Assembly (NCBI GenBank): GCA_017459315.1
Contig: JAFUDD010000002.1
Location: 1 to 11,025, forward strand
DNA length: 11,025 nucleotides
Reading direction: 5' to 3'
From: Clostridia bacterium
GTDB taxonomy: Bacteria; Bacillota_A; Clostridia; Christensenellales; CAG-138
Position 1 is the first letter of the stretch, and each line of letters begins with the position of its first letter. A program made the position numbers and the translations under genes. The notes beneath the pieces were generated by a model that was not told the origin of the DNA, did not search any database, and saw nothing but the letters and a program-made list of their open reading frames with translations. Below, one piece after another: positions 6,341 through 11,025 of the stretch.

Positions 6341-7475
6341 TTTGCTGTACCTCCGCGGGTTGTTCAAAGCGTTTGGAGAATTTGGGAAGCAGCAGCACCG
6401 TCACAAGCGCGAGCGCCGAAATCGGCAGCCGCAGCAGTGCCCATGCGCTCTGCTCGTTCAAAAGCGACATGGCGAGCATCAGCAGATCGGTTGTGACAAG
6501 CGTGACGAGCCCGAACACGCGCATGATGATCATGCCGGGGTTGCGCCACGTTGCGTTCGTCGCGCCCGCAAAGTCGGACACGGTGGGGGAGAGCAGCGGA
6601 TCGTGCGCCTTTTTGCGGAGGAGCAGCACGATCACACCGATCACGCCGAGCGAGATCACGGCGATATTCCAGCCAAGCAGGATGTCGATATCCGCAAGGG
6701 CGAAGAACTCCGGCAGCGTCGCGGTCAGGTTGATCATGCCGTGCAGCAGCATCGTATAGACGATCCTGCCCGTCCGCATATAGACCATGGCGAACAGCAG
6801 ACCGATGAAGAACGCAAGGAAGAACTGTCCGCTGTTGCCGTGGATCAGACCGAACAGCAGCGCGCTCACGAGCATCGCAAAGCCTTCGCCGTAGGGATGC
6901 AGGCGGTCGAGCAGGAATTTCCGGCATGCCAGCTCCTCGAAGATCGGCGCGCCGATCACCATATAGAGGTACATCGGGATCGCCTCGGTCTTCAGCCCGT
7001 TCAGCAGTTCATCCATGCCGTTCGATTCGGTCACGCCGAAGAACATCGGCAGGTTGCCGATCAATACGCCGATGCCCCACAGGCCGTAGGTCATCAGCGC
7101 CACGACGAGAAACTGCCCAAGCGACAGCGATTTCTTTTCGAGGGGGACGCGCTCGGTCAGAATCTTTCGGATGATCAGCAGGCCGACCGTCATGCCGACG
7201 ATCATGCCGAGCACATAGACGAGCAGTATCCAGCGTATCCCGCCGGTTTCGCGCAGCAGCGTCATGATGCTGTCCATCGACAGGCGTAAATCACCCTGCA
7301 GCTGCGGTACGATCAGCACAAAGGATACGATAACCGCCGCGATCACAACGAAGATCGAGCCGATCATTTGCAGACTTTGATACTGCACGAGCATCGAAAT
7401 CCCCGCGCGGTTGTACGCACGCTTCATCAGCGCGGGTTTATCCGGCACGGCCGGGGTATTCACAGGTTGTTCCAT
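6315..7475 (-). CDS. CPBP family intramembrane metalloprotease-like protein (first of tandem pair)
   Basis: A 386-residue membrane protein with CPBP/CAAX-protease motifs FEELACRKFL (E180, E181, R185), LFGLIHGN (H212) and LLHGMIN (H245, N249). About eight hydrophobic segments are visible, two beyond the catalytic core (roughly 264-284 and 325-370) and a soluble polar tail. It is clearly a diverged paralogue of the next gene rather than a recent duplicate, since only the motifs align by eye. The ATG at 7475 has AGGAGG eight bases upstream. It follows the ribbon-helix-helix gene by 38 bases and overlaps the second CPBP gene by 26, so all are probably one transcript from the promoter at 8891-8919. 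Substrate unknown; a role in membrane stress or peptide immunity is inference. Confidence 0.92.
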   Translation of the reverse strand: MEQPVNTPAVPDKPALMKRAYNRAGISMLVQYQSLQMIGSIFVVIAAVIVSFVLIVPQLQGDLRLSMDSIMTLLRETGGIRWILLVYVLGMIVGMTVGLLIIRKILTERVPLEKKSLSLGQFLVVALMTYGLWGIGVLIGNLPMFFGVTESNGMDELLNGLKTEAIPMYLYMVIGAPIFEELACRKFLLDRLHPYGEGFAMLVSALLFGLIHGNSGQFFLAFFIGLLFAMVYMRTGRIVYTMLLHGMINLTATLPEFFALADIDILLGWNIAVISLGVIGVIVLLLRKKAHDPLLSPTVSDFAGATNATWRNPGMIIMRVFGLVTLVTTDLLMLAMSLLNEQSAWALLRLPISALALVTVLLLPKFSKRFEQPAEVQQNESESLIP

Positions 7476-7496
7476 AGTTCCTTCCTCCTTGCTTCC

Positions 7497-7511
7497 GCAC
7501 CCATGGGGTGC
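7497..7511. other. Intercistronic mini-hairpin (3-base loop)
   Basis: GCACCC (7497-7502) and GGGTGC (7506-7511) pair perfectly around a 3-base loop. It lies between the stop of the ribbon-helix-helix gene and the ribosome site of the first CPBP gene. With no T-run it is unlikely to terminate; it could set mRNA stability between the cistrons. The stem-plus-3-base-loop form resembles the hairpins at 227-347, without the TGATATT linker. Confidence 0.5.
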
Positions 7512-7513
7512 TG

Positions 7514-7738
7514 TTACTCCCTGTTTCTTGTATCTATGGGCAGCGTCATATCAAGCGGGGCGTCCATCGTATCGGAAACGTAGCGTCCGTTCTTTTTGCG
7601 CTGCTTGACACATTCGGTCAAAAGGTATTCGATCTGTCCGTTCACCGAACGGAAATCATCCTCGGCCCACGCGGCGATAGCCTCGTAGAGCTTGGGCGAA
7701 AGCCGCAGCGGGACCTGTTTTTTGATGGGTTCTGCCAC
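7514..7738 (-). CDS. Small ribbon-helix-helix (Arc/MetJ-type) DNA-binding protein
   Basis: A 74-residue protein with an Arc-like fold: the DNA-contacting beta-strand (KKQVPLRL, about 6-13), helix A ([16 protein letters not shown]), the turn SVNG and helix B ([15 protein letters not shown]), followed by a polar tail. Such dimers bind short inverted repeats in the major groove. The start is GTG at 7738 with AAAGGAGGG about seven bases upstream. It lies 81 bases after the SPFH gene in the same direction; this SPFH plus small ribbon-helix-helix pairing is, to my knowledge, frequent in Clostridia. It is a natural candidate for the repressor of its own operon at the palindrome 8866-8882, which is inference only. 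An antitoxin role is less likely because no toxin gene is beside it. Confidence 0.88.
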   Translation of the reverse strand: MAEPIKKQVPLRLSPKLYEAIAAWAEDDFRSVNGQIEYLLTECVKQRKKNGRYVSDTMDAPLDMTLPIDTRNRE

Positions 7739-7787
7739 TTCTTGTCCCTCCTTTCATCGCTGCGCAGGGCGCGGGCGATACAGCGGC

Positions 7788-7810
7788 GGGGCGGGTTTTT
7801 CGCCCGCCCC
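7788..7810. other. Strong intercistronic stem-loop between SPFH and RHH genes
   Basis: GGGGCGGG (7788-7795) and CCCGCCCC (7803-7810) form a perfect 8-bp GC stem with a 7-base loop. It starts ten bases past the SPFH stop codon. On the minus strand no T-run follows it, so it is more likely a 3'-end stabiliser or partial attenuator that lowers expression of the downstream genes than a full terminator. On the plus strand the loop holds the T-run, so it is no terminator there either. Confidence 0.6.
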
Positions 7811-7819
7811 TGTTATGTC

Positions 7820-8839
7820 TTAGTACAGGCTGCCCGAATTGACGACGGGCTGCGCGTCGTGGTTGCCGCAGAGGACGACCAGCAGGTTCGATACCATCGC
7901 GGCCTTGCGCTCCTCGTCGAGCACGACGGTGCCCTTTTCGCTGAGCCGGTCGAGCGCCATTTCAACCATGCCGACCGCGCCGTCCACGATCATCTTGCGG
8001 GCGTCGATGATGGCCGAAGCCTGCTGTCGCTGCAGCATGACCGCCGCGATCTCCGGCGCATAGGCCAGGTAGGTGATGCGCGCTTCGATGATCTCGATGC
8101 CGGCCTCGTTCACGCGGGCCTGGATCTCGTCGCGGATGCGCCCAGCAACGATCTCGCTCGAGCCGCGAAGCGAGCCGTCGTCCGCCACGCCGTCGCCGGT
8201 CGTGTCCACATTGGGCGCTACGTCGTAGGGATAGAGCCGCACGACGTTCCGCAGCGCCGCGTCGCATTGCAGCGACAGGAATTCCTTATAGTTGTCTACG
8301 TTGAACACCGCTTTTGCCGTGTCCGTGATGCGCCATGTGACCGCAATGCCGATCTCGACCGGATTGCCGAGGCAGTCGTTGATCTTCTGGCGGTTGTTGG
8401 AAAGCGTCATGATCTTCAGCGACAGCTTTCTGGAGAGGTCCTCCGCGCTCGCGGTGCGGACGCCGTTCTTGGATGTGTCGATGATCTGCTGCACGGTCGA
8501 AACGTCGCCGCTTTGGCTCAGCTTCGTTTTCGCCGCCGGGTTCACCGCCGAGCAGAACGGATTCACAAAGTAGAAGCCCTCGCCCTTCAGCGTGCCGACA
8601 TACTTGCCGAACAGCGTCAGCACCAACGCCTCCTGCGGCTTTAAGATCTTCAGACCCGGAATAATGATCCAGCCGAGCAGGAAGAACAGCAGGCTGACGA
8701 CGAACAACAGGGGATTGCCGCCCTCGTCCATCTTCTGTCCGCCCGTGATCATGCCGATCAGCGACAGCACATACAGCACGATCAGCCCGATCAACACCGG
8801 CATACCGATCTTGCGGCCTTTGAGTTCGATTTCTTTCAT
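7820..8839 (-). CDS. SPFH domain (band 7 / prohibitin-like) membrane protein
   Basis: A 339-residue membrane scaffold protein. Two hydrophobic helices come first (about 13-32 and 43-63), then the SPFH domain from [25 protein letters not shown] through [31 protein letters not shown], then a long helical stretch (about 220-295, [31 protein letters not shown] split by short breaks, then [15 protein letters not shown]). The tail is [16 protein letters not shown] and ends SGSLY. SPFH proteins oligomerise into membrane cages or microdomains and often partner with membrane proteases, which fits the two CPBP genes in this operon. An acidic loop ([10 protein letters not shown]) in the domain resembles a calcium-binding repeat. 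The start at 8839 has AAGGAGGGA just upstream; the TTG at 8857 overlaps that site and is rejected. The first gene of its operon. Confidence 0.95.
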   Translation of the reverse strand: MKEIELKGRKIGMPVLIGLIVLYVLSLIGMITGGQKMDEGGNPLLFVVSLLFFLLGWIIIPGLKILKPQEALVLTLFGKYVGTLKGEGFYFVNPFCSAVNPAAKTKLSQSGDVSTVQQIIDTSKNGVRTASAEDLSRKLSLKIMTLSNNRQKINDCLGNPVEIGIAVTWRITDTAKAVFNVDNYKEFLSLQCDAALRNVVRLYPYDVAPNVDTTGDGVADDGSLRGSSEIVAGRIRDEIQARVNEAGIEIIEARITYLAYAPEIAAVMLQRQQASAIIDARKMIVDGAVGMVEMALDRLSEKGTVVLDEERKAAMVSNLLVVLCGNHDAQPVVNSGSLY

Positions 8840-8865
8840 TGGAAATCCCTCCTTCAAAATTATGT

Positions 8866-8882
8866 GATATCAATTTGATATC
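8866..8882. promoter_or_regulatory. 17-bp perfect palindrome, candidate operator of the SPFH operon
   Basis: GATATCAA (8866-8873), a central T, and TTGATATC (8875-8882) form a perfect inverted repeat. It lies 9 bp past the -10 box on the minus strand, at or just after the expected transcription start, and before the ribosome site. A repressor bound here would block initiation. The cotranscribed ribbon-helix-helix protein is the obvious candidate, but a GntR- or PadR-type regulator elsewhere is equally possible. Confidence 0.7.
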
Positions 8883-8890
8883 TTGATGAT

Positions 8891-8919
8891 AATATAGCAC
8901 GCCCTATATGGCTTGTCAA
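8891..8919 (-). promoter_or_regulatory. Sigma-A promoter of the SPFH operon
   Basis: On the minus strand there is a perfect TTGACA (8919-8914), a 17-bp spacer and TATATT (8896-8891; five of six to consensus). It is the best promoter in the window and sits 52 bp before the SPFH start codon, downstream of the rubrerythrin terminator. Confidence 0.85.
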
Positions 8920-8958
8920 GGGAAATCTGAAAGAATTTTGAGGGGACATTCTATATAG

Positions 8959-8988
8959 AAAAGAACCCTCTGCCAAAGCAAAGGGTTC
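8959..8988 (-). terminator. Rho-independent terminator of rubrerythrin
   Basis: The minus strand reads GAACCCT (8988-8982), a 12-base loop, AGGGTTC (8969-8963) and TTTTCT. It lies about 40 bases past the rubrerythrin stop and before the SPFH promoter. Confidence 0.8.
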
Positions 8989-9027
8989 GAGCGTTCCGGT
9001 TGAAAGGCCGCGCCTTATGCCGCCTTC

Positions 9028-9570
9028 TCAATAATTGGTTTCATGTACCTCAAAGTATGCCTGCGGATGGTTGCAGACGGGGCAGACTTCGGGCGCCTTG
9101 GTGCCGACGACGATGTGACCGCAGTTGCGGCACTCCCACACCTTGACCTCGCTCTTGGCAAAGACCTGCTGCGTTTCGACGTTCTTCAGCAGCGCGCGAT
9201 AGCGTTCCTCATGCGCCTTTTCGATGGCGGCGACGCCGCGGAACTTTTCGGCGAGCTCGGCAAAGCCCTCGGCCTCGGCGGTCTTGGCGAAGTCCTCATA
9301 CATATCGGTCCATTCGTAGTTCTCGCCGTCGGCGGCGGCCGCGAGGTTCTCGGCGGTCGTGCCGATGCCGTTCAGCTCCTTGAACCAGAGCTTGGCATGC
9401 TCCTTTTCATTGTCGGCGGTCTTCAAAAACAGCGCCGCGATCTGCTCATAGCCCTCCTTCTTCGCCTTGGACGCAAAGTAGGTGTACTTGTTGCGGGCTT
9501 GCGATTCGCCCGCAAACGCCGCCTGCAGATTCTTTTCGGTCTGCGTACCCGCATATTTGTTCTGTGCCAT
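9028..9570 (-). CDS. rbr: Rubrerythrin
   Basis: A 180-residue non-haem iron peroxidase of anaerobes that reduces hydrogen peroxide to water with electrons from rubredoxin or NADH-linked carriers. The N-terminal four-helix bundle carries the di-iron ligands, visible as ESQARNKY (E22, Y29), [10 protein letters not shown] (E55, H58), the AEAEGF helix near residue 100, and IEKAHEERY (E117, H120). The C-terminal rubredoxin-like Fe(SCys)4 domain has C147, C150, C163 and C166 (CRNCG and CPVC). Length and order match the classic single-chain form. The start at 9570 has AGGAGG about five bases upstream; a TTG at 9600 is rejected. It lies 51 bases after a ModE-type regulator in the same direction, with no terminator between, so the two are probably cotranscribed. 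It points to an oxygen-sensitive host. Confidence 0.97.
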   Translation of the reverse strand: MAQNKYAGTQTEKNLQAAFAGESQARNKYTYFASKAKKEGYEQIAALFLKTADNEKEHAKLWFKELNGIGTTAENLAAAADGENYEWTDMYEDFAKTAEAEGFAELAEKFRGVAAIEKAHEERYRALLKNVETQQVFAKSEVKVWECRNCGHIVVGTKAPEVCPVCNHPQAYFEVHETNY

Positions 9571-9621
9571 AGTGACCTCCTGTTTTGTTTTGTATGCCAA
9601 ACGGAACCGTGCGGCCCCGCT

Positions 9622-9969
9622 TTACTCCATCTGCCCGAACATGTCCTCGAACACCTCGTCCGCATAATCGCGCACGGTCTGCTCGAACGCGCGGTAGGCG
9701 TTCAAAAACTGCCGCCCTTCGGGGGAAAGCGCCGCGCCGCCGCCGCCCTTGCCGCCCGCTTTCGAAACGAGCAGCGGGAACGACAGCGATTTTTCCGCCG
9801 TCTTGATGATGCTCCACGCCTTGGAATAGGCCATGCCCATTTCCATCGTCGCCTGCCGCAGCGAATGCAGCCGATCCACGCGCTCGAGCAGTTCCGCGAT
9901 CCCCGGCCCGAACACCTTGTCCTGCCCGTAGAGCCGCAGCGTCATCACATAGCGCAGCTTGTCCGCCAT
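9622..9969 (-). CDS. ModE N-terminal-type winged-helix regulator (LysR-like HTH)
   Basis: A 115-residue stand-alone DNA-binding domain. It matches the N-terminal part of molybdate regulator ModE: FGPGIAELLERVDRLHSLRQA, then the recognition segment EMGMAYSKAWSIIKTAE (about 45-61), then a glycine-rich wing (SKAGGKGGGGAALSPEGR). The C-terminal molybdate-binding TOBE domains of full ModE are absent, so molybdate sensing is not supported. The start at 9969 has GGGAGG eight bases upstream; an ATG at 9987 would add six residues but has a poorer site. A possible promoter (TTGCGT, 17 bp, TACAAT) lies at 9999-10027. It precedes rubrerythrin by 51 bases, so it may control or just share its transcript; that link is inference. 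What it senses is unknown. Confidence 0.88.
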   Translation of the reverse strand: MADKLRYVMTLRLYGQDKVFGPGIAELLERVDRLHSLRQATMEMGMAYSKAWSIIKTAEKSLSFPLLVSKAGGKGGGGAALSPEGRQFLNAYRAFEQTVRDYADEVFEDMFGQME

Positions 9970-9998
9970 CTTTTCCGCCTCCCGCATTTCTCTTTTGT

Positions 9999-10027
9999 AT
10001 TGTATCGCATCGGGGGCGAAAACGCAA
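9999..10027 (-). promoter_or_regulatory. Possible promoter of the ModE-type regulator and rubrerythrin
   Basis: On the minus strand TTGCGT (10027-10022; only three of six to TTGACA), a 17-bp spacer and TACAAT (10004-9999; five of six to TATAAT). It is correctly placed, 30 bp before the start codon and right after the preceding terminator, but the -35 box is weak. Confidence 0.45.
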
Positions 10028-10037
10028 GGAGGAAAGC

Positions 10038-10070
10038 AAAAAGAAACGCTTCCGCTGCGGGAAGCGTTTC
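10038..10070 (-). terminator. Rho-independent terminator after the XRE regulator locus
   Basis: The minus strand has GAAACGCTTCC (10070-10060), a 6-base loop, GGAAGCGTTTC (10053-10043) and then TTTTT. This strong 11-bp stem lies 25 bases past TAA 10096-10098. That supports the full reading frame, not the premature stop at 10255, as the original gene end. Confidence 0.92.
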
Positions 10071-10095
10071 CACTCTGTTCTGTATCCGAACGCGC

Positions 10096-10254
10096 TTATT
10101 CGTCCTCGGGTGCGCCGCTTGCCTTTTGCGCATAGCGACGGATCGTTTCGACCATGCGCTTGTTTTGAAAGCTCGCCTCGATCTCGTCCATATCGACCGT
10201 GCGGCCGGAGAGGATGCCTTGGATCAGCACCTCCGCATACATGACCTCGCGGGT
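10096..10254 (-). pseudogene. Stranded C-terminal part of the XRE regulator
   Basis: After the TAA at 10255-10257 the same frame stays open for 52 codons (TREVMYAEVLIQGILSG, a helical MDEIEASFQNKRMVETIRRYAQK stretch, then an acidic end) to TAA 10096-10098. Composition is protein-like and hydrophilic-helical, and the terminator at 10038-10070 sits right behind it. Replacing TAA by AAA would give a continuous 179-residue protein, with the local sequence LKDPKTREVMYAEVL. So this is probably a recent nonsense mutation or an error in the sequence. An ATG at 10242 is too poorly served by a ribosome site to suggest independent translation. Confidence 0.75.
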
Positions 10255-10635
10255 TTACGGGTCCTTCAAATAGGTCAGCAGATCCATATTCATCTTCTCG
10301 TTGATGCCCTCGATCATGCCGGTGAAAAACGTGCTGTCCTCTCCGAACAGAACGCCGATGCTTTCGATGTTTCGGAAGCCCGTCATCACGTCCTCCAGCC
10401 GCATCAGCCGCCGTTCGTTGGCCGCGAACGCGCCACCGTGCAGCAGCTTGTCCGCCGTCGTGTTCAGAATATCGCAAAGATCCAAAAGCAGCCCCGTATC
10501 CGGCAGCGCGTCGCCGTTCTCCCACTTGGAAACGGCTTGAAACGAAATGCTCAGCTTTTCGGCCAGCTCCTTTTGCGTCATGCCTGCCGACTTCCGAAGC
10601 TGCTGTATATAATGTCCGATTTTTAAGGTATCCAT
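10255..10635 (-). CDS. XRE family transcriptional regulator, truncated by an in-frame stop
   Basis: A 126-residue product as written. Residues about 6-62 are a Cro/C1-type helix-turn-helix (IGHYIQQLRKSAGMTQKELAEKL, split by eye, then SISFQAVSKWENGDALPD and LLLDLCDILNTTADKLL). Residues 70-126 are a helical segment of unknown role. The stop at 10255-10257 falls in mid-helix and the frame continues 52 codons further, so the protein is missing its last third. The DNA-binding domain is intact, so the shortened protein may still bind DNA. The ATG at 10635 has AAGGAG seven bases upstream. It has its own promoter (10675-10703) with a palindrome at the start site, a layout common for self-repressing XRE regulators. 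Target genes are unknown. Confidence 0.85.
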   Translation of the reverse strand: MDTLKIGHYIQQLRKSAGMTQKELAEKLSISFQAVSKWENGDALPDTGLLLDLCDILNTTADKLLHGGAFAANERRLMRLEDVMTGFRNIESIGVLFGEDSTFFTGMIEGINEKMNMDLLTYLKDP

Positions 10636-10657
10636 ATTGTTGCTCCTTTTCTCTTTC

Positions 10658-10670
10658 CTGCGGTCCGCAG
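10658..10670. promoter_or_regulatory. 13-bp palindrome at the XRE transcription start, candidate operator
   Basis: CTGCGG (10658-10663), a central T, and CCGCAG (10665-10670) form a perfect inverted repeat. It lies 5-17 bases past the -10 box of the XRE promoter on the minus strand, over the expected start of transcription. This is where an autorepressor would bind. It could instead be only a small leader hairpin. Confidence 0.55.
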
Positions 10671-10674
10671 AACC

Positions 10675-10703
10675 ATCATACCGTAAAGTACGGGATTCGT
10701 AAA
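10675..10703 (-). promoter_or_regulatory. Sigma-A promoter of the XRE regulator
   Basis: On the minus strand TTTACG (10703-10698; four of six to TTGACA), a 17-bp spacer and TATGAT (10680-10675; five of six to TATAAT), 40 bp before the start codon. Upstream, GAAATTT is repeated directly at 10710-10716 and 10719-10725 in an AT-rich stretch, which may aid promoter opening. Confidence 0.6.
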
Positions 10704-10746
10704 TAACGGGAAATTTGAGAAATTTCTACTTTCAATAGAATGACAG

Positions 10747-10773
10747 AAAAACGCCCGCTGCAAAAAGCGGGCG
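10747..10773 (-). terminator. Rho-independent terminator of the TrpB-like gene
   Basis: The minus strand reads CGCCCGCT (10773-10766), a 6-base loop, AGCGGGCG (10759-10752) and TTTTT. It lies 17 bases past the TrpB-like stop codon. Confidence 0.92.
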
Positions 10774-10789
10774 CAGAGGGGGAAACGAG

Positions 10790-11025
10790 TCAGTCAATTT
10801 GGGGCAAGCTCGCAAAGCTCTTGGCAAGCTCCTCGTCGGTCGGGATATAGTCGGTCATTTCGCCGTTGTGGAAGCGTTCGTAAGCGACCATATCGAAGTA
10901 GCCGGTGCCGGTCAGACCGAACACGATGTTTTTGGCTTCGCCGGATTCCTTGCATTTTTCGGCTTCGTCGATGGCAACCTTGATCGCGTGCGCGCTCTCC
11001 GGCGCGGGAAGGATGCCCTCGACGC
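10790..11025 (-). CDS. TrpB-like PLP-dependent enzyme, C-terminal end (partial)
   Basis: The last 78 codons of a gene that starts beyond the window, ending in TGA at 10790-10792. The reading EGILPAPESAHAIKVAIDEA, then KNIVFGLTGTGYFDMVAY and DYIPTDEELAKSFASLPQID matches the C-terminal part of TrpB2-type tryptophan synthase beta-like proteins. These include the EG(I/L)xPAxESAHA motif shared by all TrpB proteins and the GTGYFDM segment of the TrpB2 branch. The family joins indole and serine to make tryptophan; the TrpB2 branch is often encoded away from trpA and may salvage indole or act on other substrates. The PLP lysine is outside the window. No other trp gene is visible. Confidence 0.9.
   Translation of the reverse strand, partial: VEGILPAPESAHAIKVAIDEAEKCKESGEAKNIVFGLTGTGYFDMVAYERFHNGEMTDYIPTDEELAKSFASLPQID

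Noticed and set aside
7508..8644. 378-codon plus-strand open frame
   Set aside because: It is antisense to the SPFH and ribbon-helix-helix genes, with no motif and no ribosome site.
8949..8960. Palindrome TTCTATATAGAA as a second operator
   Set aside because: It is 12 bp, AT-rich, abuts the T-run of the rubrerythrin terminator and lies 30 bp upstream of the SPFH -35 box; chance is a sufficient explanation.
9043..10626. 527-codon plus-strand open frame
   Set aside because: It spans, in antisense, rubrerythrin, the ModE-type regulator, a terminator and the XRE gene. A real gene would not share these signals; it is a GC-rich shadow.

Overview
The window looks like chromosomal DNA from a GC-rich, obligately anaerobic Clostridia member (Bacillota), probably an uncultured gut Oscillospirales- or Christensenellales-like organism. 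This is inferred from rubrerythrin, Gram-positive style GGAGG ribosome sites, sigma-A type promoters, compact rho-independent terminators, and protein families typical of gut Firmicutes (SPFH protein paired with a ribbon-helix-helix protein, CPBP proteases, a short DtxR regulator, TrpB-like enzyme). No tRNA, rRNA, CRISPR array or transposase was seen.

Left end, plus strand (1-2726): the 3' end of an ABC transporter ATPase; an intergenic array of small hairpins joined by a constant TGATATT linker at exact 20-bp steps; a 664-residue surface protein with signal peptide, Thr/Pro repeat stalk, CARDB-like beta domains and a C-terminal membrane anchor; a 50-residue single-span protein; and a terminator that serves both strands.

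Everything right of that is on the minus strand. Reading right to left: the C-terminus of a TrpB-like PLP enzyme (10790-11025); an XRE regulator cut short by an in-frame TAA, with its coding frame continuing beyond the stop (10096-10635); a ModE-type winged-helix regulator followed by rubrerythrin (9969-9028), likely one transcript; an SPFH - ribbon-helix-helix - CPBP - CPBP operon (8839-5384) with a near-consensus promoter and a 17-bp perfect palindrome at the expected transcription start; a short DtxR/MntR-like metalloregulator (5255-4884); and a DUF3737 beta-helix protein overlapping or abutting a PatB/MalY-type C-S lyase (4795-2751). Terminators separate most of these units.

The best candidates for something undescribed are the hairpin array at 227-347, where the stems change but stay self-complementary while the linker is fixed, and the four-gene membrane operon, which may be autoregulated by its own ribbon-helix-helix protein. 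The split XRE gene and the palindrome over its own start site are also worth a look. All family calls are from reading motifs by eye; no database search was run.
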